Part shown: piece by piece, positions 9,643-18,752 of the stretch
Layout of the letters: each line of letters opens with the position of its first letter
Position numbering within the stretch: position 1 is the stretch's first letter
Assembly (NCBI RefSeq): GCF_004801305.1
Contig: NZ_SSOD01000001.1
Location: 62,001-126,000 of the forward strand
Source: Pseudothauera rhizosphaerae
GTDB taxonomy: Bacteria > Pseudomonadota > Gammaproteobacteria > Burkholderiales > Rhodocyclaceae
Direction of reading: 5' to 3'
DNA: 64,000 nucleotides
Notes under the pieces: generated by a model
Told to the model about the DNA's origin: nothing
Databases searched by the model: none
Seen by the model: the letters and a program-made list of their open reading frames with translations, nothing else
Translations under genes and position numbers: made by a program

Positions 9643-11466
9643 ATGGCTGTACCCACCTTTGAAGACACCCACGCCGAGCTTCCCGACCCGAAGGAAGTCG
9701 CCAAGACCTATTCCGAGGTGGCGCAGCGCGCCTCCAAGCTGATCGGCGAACACGTGCAGCGCCAGCTCAAGAAGGGCGTGGCTGCGCCGGCCGACGAGCT
9801 GGGCATCGCCCAGGCCTTCATGGACATGATGGCCAAGCTGCTCGCCAACCCGTACAAGCTCGCCCAGTCCCAGATGAACCTGGTGTGGGACTACTTCTCC
9901 CTGTGGCAGCACTCCATGCTCCGCTTCATGGGCATGCACGCAGCCCCGGTGGCCACGCCGGAAAAGGCCGACAAGCGCTTCAAGGACGAGGAGTGGGAAC
10001 AGCACTTCATGTTCGACTTCATCAAGCAGTCCTACCTGATCGCCGCGCGCCACGTGCATGACACGGTGTGCTGCGTGGAAGGCCTGGACGAACAGACGCA
10101 GAAGAAGGTCAACTTCTACACGCGCCAGTACATCGACGCCATGAGCCCGTCGAACTTCGCCATCACCAACCCGGAAGTGTTCCGCGAGACGGTCAAGAGC
10201 CACGGGCAGAACCTGCTCAAGGGCCTCAACAACCTGCTGCGGGACGTGGAGGAAGGCGGCGGCAACCTGCGCGTCAAGATGACGGACACCACGGCCTTCG
10301 AGCTGGGCAAGAACGTCGCCACCACGCCGGGCAAGGTCGTGTTCCAGACCGACATGATGCAGTTGATCCAATACACGCCAACCACCGGCAAGGTGTACAA
10401 GCGCCCGCTGCTGATCGTGCCGCCCTGGATCAACAAGTTCTACATCCTCGACCTGCGCGAGAAGAACTCCTACATCAAGTGGTGCGTGGACCAGGGCCAC
10501 ACGGTGTTCGTGATCTCTTGGGTGAACCCGGACGAGCACCAGGCCGAAAAGACCTTCGAGTCCTACGTCAAGGAAGGCATCATCGCCGCGCTGGACGCCA
10601 TCGAGAAGCAGACCGGCGAGAAGGAAGTGAACGCGGCCGGCTACTGCCTGGGCGGCACCCTGCTCGCCACCACGCTGGCCTACCTGGCGGCGAAGAAGGA
10701 AAAGCGCATCGCCGCGGCCACCTTCTTCACCACCATGACCGACTTCGCCGAACCGGGCGAACTGGGCGTTTTCATCGACGAAGTACAGGTCTCCAGCCTG
10801 GAAAAGAAGATGTTCGAGCGCGGCTACCTGGAAGGCTCGGAGATGGCCGGCACCTTCAACCTGATGCGGGCCAACGACCTCATCTGGTCCTTCGTGGTGA
10901 ACAACTACCTGCTCGGCAAGGACCCCTTCCCCTTCGACCTGCTGTACTGGAACTCCGACTCCACCCGCATGCCGGCGAAGATGCACAGCTTCTACCTGCG
11001 CAGCATGTACATGGAGAACCGCCTGGTGGAGCCGGGCGGCATCGAGATCGAGGGCGTGCCCATCGATCTCGGCAAGATCAAGGTGCCCTGCTACTTCATC
11101 TCCACCATCGAAGACCACATCGCGCCGTGGAAGAGCACCTACATGGGCGCGCGCCGTTTCGGCGGCCCGGTGCGCTTCGTGCTCGGCGGCTCCGGCCACA
11201 TCGCCGGCATCGTCAATCCGCCGGTCGCCAACAAGTACGGCTACTGGCTCAACCCGGCGGCCAAGCTGCCCGCCACCGCGGACACCTGGTTCGAAGGTTC
11301 CCAGCAGCAGGCCGGTTCCTGGTGGACCGACTGGCAGGCCTGGGTCGTGGCCCACGACGACGAACAGACCGCGCCGCGTGACCCCGCCAAGGGCAAGCTC
11401 AAGGTGCTGGAAGAAGCCCCCGGCAGCTACGTCAAGGTTCGCCTGGACAGCCACAAGGCGATCTGA
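9643..11466 (+). CDS. phaC: Class I poly(3-hydroxyalkanoate) synthase
   Basis: A 607-residue PHA synthase, which polymerises (R)-3-hydroxybutyryl-CoA into PHB on granule surfaces. The lipase-like box GYCLGG carries the nucleophile Cys at about residue 335. The catalytic Asp lies in STIEDHIAPW and the His in GGSGHIAGIVNPP. The region PPWINKFYILDLREKNSYIK is characteristic of class I enzymes, and the single-subunit length fits class I. The N-terminal 200 residues form the less conserved domain. The gene ends at a strong intrinsic terminator. phaA/phaB partners are not adjacent; the thiolase at 4850 could supply acetoacetyl-CoA. Confidence 0.95.
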   Translation: MAVPTFEDTHAELPDPKEVAKTYSEVAQRASKLIGEHVQRQLKKGVAAPADELGIAQAFMDMMAKLLANPYKLAQSQMNLVWDYFSLWQHSMLRFMGMHAAPVATPEKADKRFKDEEWEQHFMFDFIKQSYLIAARHVHDTVCCVEGLDEQTQKKVNFYTRQYIDAMSPSNFAITNPEVFRETVKSHGQNLLKGLNNLLRDVEEGGGNLRVKMTDTTAFELGKNVATTPGKVVFQTDMMQLIQYTPTTGKVYKRPLLIVPPWINKFYILDLREKNSYIKWCVDQGHTVFVISWVNPDEHQAEKTFESYVKEGIIAALDAIEKQTGEKEVNAAGYCLGGTLLATTLAYLAAKKEKRIAAATFFTTMTDFAEPGELGVFIDEVQVSSLEKKMFERGYLEGSEMAGTFNLMRANDLIWSFVVNNYLLGKDPFPFDLLYWNSDSTRMPAKMHSFYLRSMYMENRLVEPGGIEIEGVPIDLGKIKVPCYFISTIEDHIAPWKSTYMGARRFGGPVRFVLGGSGHIAGIVNPPVANKYGYWLNPAAKLPATADTWFEGSQQQAGSWWTDWQAWVVAHDDEQTAPRDPAKGKLKVLEEAPGSYVKVRLDSHKAI

Positions 11467-11491
11467 GCCGCGCCACCATGCGGGACACGCA

Positions 11492-11517
11492 GGGGGCCTC
11501 GGCCCCCTCGTTTTTTT
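11492..11517 (+). terminator. Rho-independent terminator after phaC
   Basis: A 7-bp stem GGGGGCC/GGCCCCC with a two-base loop is followed closely by seven Ts (11511-11517), a strong intrinsic terminator 25 bases after the phaC stop. Confidence 0.9.
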
Positions 11518-11528
11518 CCAAGGCCGCC

Positions 11529-11957
11529 ATGCCCCCCCTCGTCGTCCTCGACACCAACACCGTGATGGCGCTGTGGTTCTTCGAGGACCCGCGCCTCACC
11601 GACCTGCGCCTGCGCGTCGAAGCCGGCCGGCTGCTCCCCGCCTGCCGGGAGGACGCCCTGGAGGAACTGCGCCGCGTGCTCGCCTACCGCCAGTTCGGCA
11701 TCACGCCCGAACGGCAGGCGACCCTGCTGGAAAGCTATCGCGCCCGCGTGAAACACGCCCCTGCGCCCACCACTGACACCCCTGCGCTACCGGTCTGCCG
11801 CGACCCCGACGACCAGAAATTCCTCGAAATCGCCCGCGACGCCGGAGCCGCCCTGCTGCTGACCCGCGACAAGGCCCTGCTGCGCCTGGCCCGGCATCGG
11901 CTGATCCGGCCGCTGTTCGCCATCGTCTCCCCCGACCGCTTCGACCCTGCCGGATGA
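11529..11957 (+). CDS. Putative PIN-domain toxin of the COG1569 type, no antitoxin seen
   Basis: A 142-residue PIN-fold protein: MPPLVVLDTNTVMALWF gives the first conserved Asp, EDALEELRRVLAY the second acidic region, and CRDPDDQKFLEIARDAGA with LLTRDKALLRL the third and fourth. These features match the COG1569 putative nuclease group. The start at 11529 was chosen because a longer in-frame version would run through the phaC terminator. No antitoxin-like gene is adjacent; the gene lies alone, tail to tail with the AraC regulator, so it may be a solitary or domesticated nuclease. Confidence 0.75.
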   Translation: MPPLVVLDTNTVMALWFFEDPRLTDLRLRVEAGRLLPACREDALEELRRVLAYRQFGITPERQATLLESYRARVKHAPAPTTDTPALPVCRDPDDQKFLEIARDAGAALLLTRDKALLRLARHRLIRPLFAIVSPDRFDPAG

Positions 11958-11976
11958 CCCTGGCTGGCCCGCCGGC

Positions 11977-12984
11977 TCAGAAGCCCTGCCGGCACTGGCG
12001 GGGCGTGAGGCCGAAATGGCGCTTGAAGGCAGTAGCGAAATTGGCCGCGCTGGTGTAGCCGGCGAGGTCCGCCGCCTCGCCGACGCTGCGGCCCTCCTGC
12101 TCCAGGGCCTGGCGGGCGCGCAGCAGGCGGCGCTGGCGCTCGTACTCGAACACGGTCGTGCCAAAGGCCGTGCGGAAGTGCCGTTGCATCGTGCAGACAT
12201 TGGTGCCTGCCCGCCGCGCGATCTGGTCGAGCGCTAGCCCTTCGGCGGCACCGCTGTCGAGCAGCTCGCGTACCTCGACGATGCGCCGCCGTTCCCGCGG
12301 CCGTAGTGCCGGCGACGTGGACGCGGCATCGCTCAACTGGCACAGCGCCTCCGCCACCAGTTCGACGCTGCGGCTTTCCAGATAAAGCCCCCGCAGCAGG
12401 GGCGGCAGCTCCGGCGGGTGGACCAACTGTTCGGCAAGCGCCACGGCGCGCGGCGTCGGCGTCCAGCGTCCGACGGCGAGATGGCGGTCGAACAGGGGAT
12501 GCGGCCCCGCGAATCCGGCGTCGCTCTCGGGGCAGGCCGCGGCCAGCCATTCGCGGCTGAAGGTGATGCCCACCTTGCGTTCATGGCTGCCGCGCCGGGC
12601 ACGCCGGACGAAAAGTTCCGGCTCGCGCAACGTGGCGAACGCCGCCGCCGCTTCGGGCTTGCGGACACGGCTGGCGCGCGTCGCGCCGAGGCCGATCCGG
12701 CACGGGCCGAAGGAGACGTCCACCTGGCCGTCCAGCAGCACGGCCAGGTACAGGTTCTCGCCCTGCAGGGTCTGGATGCTCAGGTCGTGGAGATCGCGCA
12801 CGTCGGCACAATGGATCGACAGCCCCGGCCGCAGGTGCGCGCCGTGGCACACACCGTGCAGGACGGGAACCTCCGCGTCCAGATCGGGGGCGATGCGGTA
12901 GGCCGTATTCCCTCCCGCGACCACCTGGGCATGCAACGCGCCAGACAGGACGATTTGCGGCGCACGGCCTCGGCGTTCGGACAC
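11977..12984 (-). CDS. AraC-family regulator of the adjacent TonB receptor locus
   Basis: A 335-residue AraC/XylS-type activator. The C-terminal domain has the two helix-turn-helix units, LALDQIARRAGTNVCTMQRH and VGEAADLAGYTSAANFATAF, ending in the typical FKRHFGLTPRQCR. The N-terminal ~230 residues are a ligand-sensing domain similar in layout to PchR/siderophore regulators. The start is taken as GTG at 12984 because AAAGGAGGAAC lies five bases upstream; an ATG at 13032 would add 16 residues but has no ribosome site. Divergent from the TonB receptor gene, it probably activates iron-siderophore uptake in response to the imported siderophore. Confidence 0.85.
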   Translation of the reverse strand: MSERRGRAPQIVLSGALHAQVVAGGNTAYRIAPDLDAEVPVLHGVCHGAHLRPGLSIHCADVRDLHDLSIQTLQGENLYLAVLLDGQVDVSFGPCRIGLGATRASRVRKPEAAAAFATLREPELFVRRARRGSHERKVGITFSREWLAAACPESDAGFAGPHPLFDRHLAVGRWTPTPRAVALAEQLVHPPELPPLLRGLYLESRSVELVAEALCQLSDAASTSPALRPRERRRIVEVRELLDSGAAEGLALDQIARRAGTNVCTMQRHFRTAFGTTVFEYERQRRLLRARQALEQEGRSVGEAADLAGYTSAANFATAFKRHFGLTPRQCRQGF

Positions 12985-13069
12985 GCGTTCCTCCTTTCCC
13001 GCCGCCGGCCCATCCGTGCGGCGCACAAACATTTTCTTTCGCCGCGCAAAGATTGATGCGCGCACCGGG

Positions 13070-13116
13070 TGCGATACTAAGCGGCCGTTTTTGTAAATGC
13101 AAACCATTCCCGTTTG
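13070..13116. promoter_or_regulatory. Divergent promoter region with possible Fur/AraC site
   Basis: Upstream of the TonB receptor gene is an extended -10-like TGCGATACT (13070-13078). Downstream, GCAAACCATTCCCGTTTG (13099-13116) has inverted arms CAAAC/GTTTG and resembles the GCAAATGATT-type Fur boxes of beta- and gammaproteobacteria. Iron control is biologically expected, but the match is partial. Confidence 0.35.
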
Positions 13117-13128
13117 ACTGGAGACATG

Positions 13129-15204
13129 ATGCAACACGCCGTTACTCGCCCCGGGCCGCGGGCCATCGCCATCGCCGCCCTGGCGGCTGCCGCCGCCTCG
13201 GTGCAGGCACAGGAAACCACGCTGGAAACCGTGGTCGTGACGGCCGCCGGCCGCGAACAGGCCGTCAAGGACGCGCCGGCCAGTGTTTCGGTCATCACCC
13301 GCGAAGAACTGGAGAAAAAGCCCTACACCAACCTGCGCGAAGTGCTGAACGGGCTGGAAGGGGTGTCGGTGGTCGGCTACGGCGCTTCCGAGACCGACAT
13401 CATGATCCGCGGCATGCCTGCCGAATACACGCTGTTCCTCGTGGACGGCAAGCGCCAGGGCACCCGTGAAACCATGAACCGCGGCACCAGCGGCGTGCAG
13501 TCCAACCTGCTGCCGCCCCTGGCGGCCATCGAACGCATCGAAGTCGTGCGCGGCCCGATGTCCTCCCTGTACGGCTCCGACGCCATCGGCGGCGTCATCA
13601 ACATCATCACGCGCAAGGTGCCGGCGCAGTGGGGCGGTTCGGTGTCGCTGGGCGGCGTCTGGCAGGAGCGCGGCTATCTGGGCGACAGCCGGCAGGGCGA
13701 GTTCTGGGTCGGCGGTCCGATCCAGAGCGACGTGCTGGGCCTTTCCATCCAGGGCAAGTCGATCAAGCGCGACGAGGACGACTACTTCGTCCAGCCGCCC
13801 GGCGCGACCTCCGCCGCCGTCTATGGCGCGCTGGAGCAGAAGGACGAATCCCTGTCCGTGCGCCTGACGGCGAAGCCGACGGCCAATCAGGACATCGCCC
13901 TGGAAGTGGGCAAGGCGGAACTGACCCTCAGCAGTTCCACCGATTACGCCCGCAACAACCCCGCCGCGCTGGCCCCGGAAGCCGAGCACGCGCGCGACTG
14001 GTGGTCGGTCACGCACAACGGGCGCTGGGGCGGCGACATCACCACGACGCTGGCCCTGCAGCAGGAAACCGGCACGCAAACCAAGCGCAACGCCGACGGC
14101 TCGAAAATTCCGGGCACTCCGGAAATCGTCAATACGGTGCTGGACGGGCTGATGAGCCTGCCGCTGGGCAGGAACCTGCTCAAGGTCGGCGTCCAGTTCT
14201 CCCGCAACGAGCTGACCGGCATCGCGCGCGAGGCCGTGGTTGCCGGCTACCCGGCCAACACGGACGACGTCAGCCTCGATTCGAAAGCCCTGTTCGTCGA
14301 GAACGAGTTCTTCGCCACCGACAATCTGACCCTGACCGCCGGCCTGCGCATGGACGACCATGACAACTACGGCCAGCACTGGACGCCGCGCCTCTATGGC
14401 GTCTATCACTTCACGCCGCAATGGACGCTGCGCGGCGGCGTGGCCAAGGGCTTCAAGGCGCCGACCATCCGCCAGAGCACCGCGGGCTATTGCATGACCA
14501 CCGGCGCCTCCACCGGACGCGGCTCCCTGTGCGGCAACCCCGACCTCGAGCCGGAAACCAGCGTTTCCAGCGAACTGGGCCTGCGTTTCGACGATGCCGA
14601 CCGCAGCTTCAGCGTGACGCTGTTCAACAGCGACTTCAAGGACAAGGTGGCCAGCTACGATACCGGCGAGATCGATCCGCTGCTGGGCGCCCCGTGGCAC
14701 GTCTACATCTACGACAACATCGACGAAGTGACCCTGCGCGGCGTCGAGCTGGGTTTCGAAACGAAGCTCGCGCCCACGTGGAGGATCGGCGGCCACTACA
14801 CCTACACCGACTCGCAGCGCAAAGGCGGCGAACCCTCCTTCGACGGCAGTTCGCTCGATGGCCACCCCCTCGACAAGACGCCCGAACACGTATTCAACGT
14901 ACAACTGGACTGGACGCCGACCGATGCGCTGAACCTCTATGCGCGCGCCAACTACACGGGCAAGCAGTATTGGGCGGCCTATCGCAACGGCGCGATGGGC
15001 GTGCGCGAACGCGAGGCATCCACCACGCTGGACCTGGGCGGCGGCTACGCGATCAACAAGTTCCTGAGCGTGAAGTTCGCCGTGCTCAACGTCACCGACA
15101 GGGTGGTCGCCGTGGACGAGCGCGGCCGCACCCTGGGGCTGGACGGCAACTGGATGCTGGACGAAGGCCGCCGCGTGGCGATGACGCTCGACGCCCGATT
15201 CTGA
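13129..15204 (+). CDS. TonB-dependent siderophore receptor (FepA/CirA-like)
   Basis: A 691-residue outer-membrane receptor. A signal peptide ends near AAASVQAQ, followed by the TonB-box-like ETVVVTA and the plug domain (about residues 35-165), with IMIRGMPAEYTLFLVDGKRQ and IERIEVVRGPMSSLYGSDAI. A 22-strand barrel follows and ends in TLDARF with the usual terminal aromatic residue. The second of two adjacent ATGs (13129) has better spacing from GGAG. Transcribed divergently from the AraC regulator and followed by DUF3325, DUF3649 and PepSY genes, it belongs to a siderophore import set. The ligand, perhaps a catecholate, is not determinable. Confidence 0.9.
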   Translation: MQHAVTRPGPRAIAIAALAAAAASVQAQETTLETVVVTAAGREQAVKDAPASVSVITREELEKKPYTNLREVLNGLEGVSVVGYGASETDIMIRGMPAEYTLFLVDGKRQGTRETMNRGTSGVQSNLLPPLAAIERIEVVRGPMSSLYGSDAIGGVINIITRKVPAQWGGSVSLGGVWQERGYLGDSRQGEFWVGGPIQSDVLGLSIQGKSIKRDEDDYFVQPPGATSAAVYGALEQKDESLSVRLTAKPTANQDIALEVGKAELTLSSSTDYARNNPAALAPEAEHARDWWSVTHNGRWGGDITTTLALQQETGTQTKRNADGSKIPGTPEIVNTVLDGLMSLPLGRNLLKVGVQFSRNELTGIAREAVVAGYPANTDDVSLDSKALFVENEFFATDNLTLTAGLRMDDHDNYGQHWTPRLYGVYHFTPQWTLRGGVAKGFKAPTIRQSTAGYCMTTGASTGRGSLCGNPDLEPETSVSSELGLRFDDADRSFSVTLFNSDFKDKVASYDTGEIDPLLGAPWHVYIYDNIDEVTLRGVELGFETKLAPTWRIGGHYTYTDSQRKGGEPSFDGSSLDGHPLDKTPEHVFNVQLDWTPTDALNLYARANYTGKQYWAAYRNGAMGVREREASTTLDLGGGYAINKFLSVKFAVLNVTDRVVAVDERGRTLGLDGNWMLDEGRRVAMTLDARF

Positions 15205-15214
15205 CGCCTCGCCC

Positions 15215-15490
15215 ATGAACGCATCTTTCACGCTCGGCCTGCTGCTGGCCGCCGCCGGCTGCCTGTGCATCTATCTCGCCTCGCCCAACCAGTGCTGGCG
15301 GGCCGCAGCCTGGCCGGCCCGGCCCGCCAGGGCGGCCGGCGCGCTGCTGCTGGCATCCGGCCTGGCCGCCTTGCTGCAGACGCTGCAGGCTCCGGCGGCC
15401 AGCTTCGTCTTCGCCTGCTGGCTGATGCTGCTCTTGGTGTTCTTTCCCTATCTGGGCGCATGGCGTTCGTCCCGCAAGGCGCAGCCATGA
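15215..15490 (+). CDS. Small membrane protein, DUF3325 type
   Basis: A 91-residue protein with three predicted membrane helices: about residues 5-23 (FTLGLLLAAAGCLCIYLAS), 38-58 and 62-80. Proteins of this size and pattern are found beside TonB siderophore receptors together with DUF3649 and PepSY proteins, and are thought to act in inner-membrane handling of ferric siderophores. The start lies 10 bases after the receptor stop. The stop overlaps the next start (ATGA), implying translational coupling. Confidence 0.75.
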   Translation: MNASFTLGLLLAAAGCLCIYLASPNQCWRAAAWPARPARAAGALLLASGLAALLQTLQAPAASFVFACWLMLLLVFFPYLGAWRSSRKAQP

Positions 15491-15777
15491 GCGCGGCGGC
15501 AAAACCCGCCATCCGGCGCGACTGGTGGAGCAAGACCCTGGCGGGCGCCCTGCTCGGCCTGAGCCTGGCCTTCGCGTGCAGCGGCCTGCTCGCGCTGGCG
15601 CTGGCCGGCCTGCCCATGGGCATCCGGGGCCAGCTCGCCATGTGGTCGCTGCCCCCGGTCTGGCTGGGCGTGCTCTCCGGCGTCTATTTCTTCCATAGCG
15701 GTCTGCGTGCCTGGGCCTGGCTCGGCGCGGCCAATGGGCTGGCTTTCGGTCTGCTGGCCGTGTTTCGTCTGTCCTGA
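15487..15777 (+). CDS. Small membrane protein, DUF3649 type
   Basis: A 96-residue protein with three likely membrane helices: about 18-41 (LAGALLGLSLAFACSGLLAL), 49-68 and 73-92. WSLPPVWLGVLSGVYFF is typical of the iron-uptake-associated DUF3649 group. It overlaps the DUF3325 gene by four bases and is followed five bases later by the PepSY gene, so the receptor, DUF3325, DUF3649 and PepSY genes are one transcription unit. Molecular role unknown. Confidence 0.75.
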   Translation: MSAAAKPAIRRDWWSKTLAGALLGLSLAFACSGLLALALAGLPMGIRGQLAMWSLPPVWLGVLSGVYFFHSGLRAWAWLGAANGLAFGLLAVFRLS

Positions 15778-15782
15778 GCATC

Positions 15783-17429
15783 ATGCGTTCCGACTTCATC
15801 CGCATTTACAAGACCGTCCACACCTGGACGGGCATCGTCGCCGGCATGGCGCTGTTCATCGCCTTCTACGCCGGCGCCCTGACGATCTTCAAGGAGCCGC
15901 TGTCGCGCTGGGTCGCCCCCCCGTCCGCCGCCAGCACCGCGAGCGCCGCCATGGCGCTGGACGAGGTGCCCATCCTGATCCAGCGCACGCTGGCCGCGCA
16001 CCCGGAGGCGGCGAGGGACTTCCGCGTGAACCTCCAGCCGGCCGAACACCTGCCGCCCCTGAACTGGCAAGTGCGGCCCCAGGGCGCGGACGACCACGAC
16101 ACCTCGGGGGTGCGCCACTACGTCGCCACGCTGGCCGCCGACGGCAGCGCGCAGGTCGAGGAAGTCCATCCCTCGCGGCTCGCGGAATTCATCGACACGC
16201 TGCACCGGGTCGTCGGCCTGCCGGTGGACAGCGACCCCAACCGCTGGATCATGGGCGTCATCGCAAGCCTCTATGCCGTGGCGCTGGTGTCGGGCGTCAT
16301 CGTGCTGCTGCCTTCCCTAGTGAAGGACTTCTTTGCCTTGCGCGTGGGCAGGAACGTCAAGCGCATGTGGCTGGACGCCCACAACGTGGTCGGCATCATC
16401 AGCCTGCCCTTCCACGTGGTGATGGCGCTCACGTCCGTCGTCTTCGCCTTCCACGACCAGATCTACGACCTGCAGGACAAATTCCTGCACGGCGGCGCGC
16501 TCACCGCCGCCTTCCGCGTCGGCGGCGCCGGGCCGGCGCCGGGGGCCGCGCCGCGCGACCCGGCGGCCCTGCTGCCGCCGGCCGAACTGCTGGCGCGCGT
16601 GCGGGCGCTGTCGCCCGGCTTCGAGCCCACGTCCCTGCAATACTTGAACGTGACCGAACCGCGTGCCGGATTGCGCGTCTGGGGCCACGACCCCGCGGCG
16701 CACTCGCCCCGCTTCATCGGCGGCTTCGTCGGTGTCGATCCCTACAGCGGCAAGATCGTGAATACCGATTTCATGCCCGGCCGGCAGGACGCGGCGAATG
16801 CCACGGTCAGCAGCTTCTTCGCGCTGCACTTCGGCACCTACGGCGGCACGCCCGTACAGTGGATGTACTTCCTGCTCGGCCTCGCCGGTGCCTGGCTGTT
16901 CTACGGCGGCAACCTGCTCTGGGTCGAGACGCGGCGGATCAAGGCCAGCCGCGGAGCCGCCCCCGCTCCGGACGGCGCGCGGCCCGTCCAGCGCCGCGAC
17001 GTGCGCCTGATGGCGGCCGCCACCGTCGGCGTCTGCCTCGGCTGTGTGTGCGGCATCTCGCTCACCATCGCCGCCGGCAAGTGGCTGCCCGGACAGCTCG
17101 CCGATCCGAACACCTGGCATCCGATCATCTACTACGCCGCCTTCTTCGCCGCCATCGCCTGGGCCTTCCTGCGCGGCGCGGCGCGGGCGGCGGTGCATCT
17201 GCTGTGGCTGGCGGCGGCCTGCACCCTCGCCATCCCGGCCACTTCGCTGCTGGGCTGGCTTGTCCCCGGCCTGGGCCTGTGGGCGCACGCGTCCGCGCTG
17301 GGCGTGGACCTGACGGCGCTGGCCGGCGCCCTCGGCTTCATCTGGCTCGCCCGCGCCACCGCCCGTCGCGTGCAAGACGGCCCGGCGGACAGCGTGTGGT
17401 CGGCACCCGCGCCGGCCCGGCAAGAGTAG
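15783..17429 (+). CDS. PepSY-domain membrane protein, siderophore reductase-like
   Basis: A 548-residue inner-membrane protein with the PepSY_TM layout: helix 1 at about 12-34 (TVHTWTGIVAGMALFIAFYA), a large periplasmic part, a helix near residues 155-180, LDAHNVVGIISLPFHVVMAL (about 200-220), a second periplasmic part, and four or five helices from about residue 360 to the end. Conserved His residues on the helices can bind haem in FoxB-like proteins, which reduce ferric siderophores in the periplasm. Last gene of the TonB receptor unit. Reduction of siderophore iron is the most plausible role, inferred from family and context. Confidence 0.82.
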   Translation: MRSDFIRIYKTVHTWTGIVAGMALFIAFYAGALTIFKEPLSRWVAPPSAASTASAAMALDEVPILIQRTLAAHPEAARDFRVNLQPAEHLPPLNWQVRPQGADDHDTSGVRHYVATLAADGSAQVEEVHPSRLAEFIDTLHRVVGLPVDSDPNRWIMGVIASLYAVALVSGVIVLLPSLVKDFFALRVGRNVKRMWLDAHNVVGIISLPFHVVMALTSVVFAFHDQIYDLQDKFLHGGALTAAFRVGGAGPAPGAAPRDPAALLPPAELLARVRALSPGFEPTSLQYLNVTEPRAGLRVWGHDPAAHSPRFIGGFVGVDPYSGKIVNTDFMPGRQDAANATVSSFFALHFGTYGGTPVQWMYFLLGLAGAWLFYGGNLLWVETRRIKASRGAAPAPDGARPVQRRDVRLMAAATVGVCLGCVCGISLTIAAGKWLPGQLADPNTWHPIIYYAAFFAAIAWAFLRGAARAAVHLLWLAAACTLAIPATSLLGWLVPGLGLWAHASALGVDLTALAGALGFIWLARATARRVQDGPADSVWSAPAPARQE

Positions 17430-17603
17430 ACGCCAGCGGGACAGTGAACCCGGGGCCTGCCGCTCCCGCGATTCCGTCCCGCCCGCTCCGTACCAGGGGG
17501 CGGCCAGCCAGGCGAGGGGGGGACATTAAAACCAACTTTACTTGCTGCCTTTCACTCTAAAGAATGCTTTAATACAAACCATCGCCATTCAAGCCTGCTT
17601 TCC

Positions 17604-18752
17604 ATGACCCGCAGCACAGGCACTTACGTCACGTCGACCACGCTGGGCGAGCCGGTGCGGGCCTTCGTGCCCCATGGGCTGCCACCCGCCGATCCGTCGC
17701 TGGCACCCGCGTCCTTCGCCGATCTCGGCCGCAAGGCGGAACAGGCACTGGCGCGGCTGGCGGGGGTGTCGGGGCTGGAGCCATCGGTAGACTGGTTGCT
17801 CTACAGCGCCGTGCGCAAGGAAGCCCTGCTCACCTCGCAGATCGAAGGCACGCAGGCCACGCTGACCGACCTGTTCGACGAGGAGGCGGGCTTCAAGGTC
17901 AGCAATGCCGACGACGTGGCGGAAGTAAGCAACTACCTGCGGGCGTTCCGCTTCGTGCAGGACCAGTTGCGCAGTCCCCAGGGCCTGCCCATCAGCGTGC
18001 GCCTGCTGTGCGAGGCCCATGGCCTGCTGCTGGATGGCTCGCGCGGTGCGGGCAAGCAACCGGGTGAGTTGCGCCGCTCGCAGAACTGGATCGGCGGCAC
18101 GCGCCCGGGCAACGCGGCGTTCGTGCCGCCGCCCGCGGAGCGCGTGCCGGAGCTGCTGGCGGACCTGGAACGCTTCATCCACCGGGAATCGGGCGATCTG
18201 CCGCCGCTGGTGAAGATCGCGCTGGTGCATGCGCAGTTCGAGACCATCCATCCTTTTCTGGACGGCAACGGGCGCATCGGCCGGCTGTTGATCGGGGCGC
18301 TGCTGGAACACTGGGGTTTGCTGGCCGAACCCTTGATGTACCTCAGCGGCTATCTGAAGCAACATCAGACAGAGTATTACCGCTGCCTCGCCGCCATCCG
18401 CACCGAAGGCGACTGGGAAGCCTGGGTGGCCTTCTTCCTGGAAGGCGTGGCGGTCGCGGCGGCGGAAGCAGAGCGCGGCATCATCGCTGTCGCCAGCCTG
18501 ATCGCCGCCGACCGCAAGAAACTGCTGCAATCGCCCAAGGCCAGCCCGGCCAGCTATCGCCTGTTCGAACTGCTGCCCATGATGCCGCGCTTTACCGTGG
18601 AGCACGTCCGGCAACGCCTGGACACCACCTTCCCGACGGCGAACGCCGCCGTGCAGGCGCTGGAAGCCCTGGGCATCGTGGCGGAATTGACGGGGCAGAA
18701 GAAGAACCGCAGCTACGCTTACCAGGCCTATATCGACCTGCTGACGCGCTGA
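17604..18752 (+). CDS. Fic-family protein (class II, self-inhibited type)
   Basis: A 382-residue Fic protein. The catalytic loop HPFLDGNGRIGR at residues 216-227 matches HPFx(D/E)GNGRxxR, with the active-site His and the ATP-anchoring residues intact, so AMP transfer to a target protein is possible. TSQIEG at residues 77-82 fits the [S/T]xxxE[G/N] inhibitory helix placed N-terminally, meaning autoinhibition within the same chain. A C-terminal winged-helix-like part (about 310-382, FTVEHVRQRLDTTFPTANAA) is common in this group. It is a single gene after an AT-rich 174-base gap, converging with the frameshifted gene that follows. Target unknown. Confidence 0.88.
   Translation: MTRSTGTYVTSTTLGEPVRAFVPHGLPPADPSLAPASFADLGRKAEQALARLAGVSGLEPSVDWLLYSAVRKEALLTSQIEGTQATLTDLFDEEAGFKVSNADDVAEVSNYLRAFRFVQDQLRSPQGLPISVRLLCEAHGLLLDGSRGAGKQPGELRRSQNWIGGTRPGNAAFVPPPAERVPELLADLERFIHRESGDLPPLVKIALVHAQFETIHPFLDGNGRIGRLLIGALLEHWGLLAEPLMYLSGYLKQHQTEYYRCLAAIRTEGDWEAWVAFFLEGVAVAAAEAERGIIAVASLIAADRKKLLQSPKASPASYRLFELLPMMPRFTVEHVRQRLDTTFPTANAAVQALEALGIVAELTGQKKNRSYAYQAYIDLLTR

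Noticed and set aside
11478-11528. N-terminal extension of the PIN-domain gene
   Set aside because: The extension would be translated through the phaC intrinsic terminator; the PIN fold starts at 11529.
11977-15270. A 1097-codon minus-strand open frame running from the AraC gene through the TonB receptor gene
   Set aside because: Only the part up to about 12984 has AraC character. The rest is antisense to a clear receptor gene and is a by-product of high GC content.
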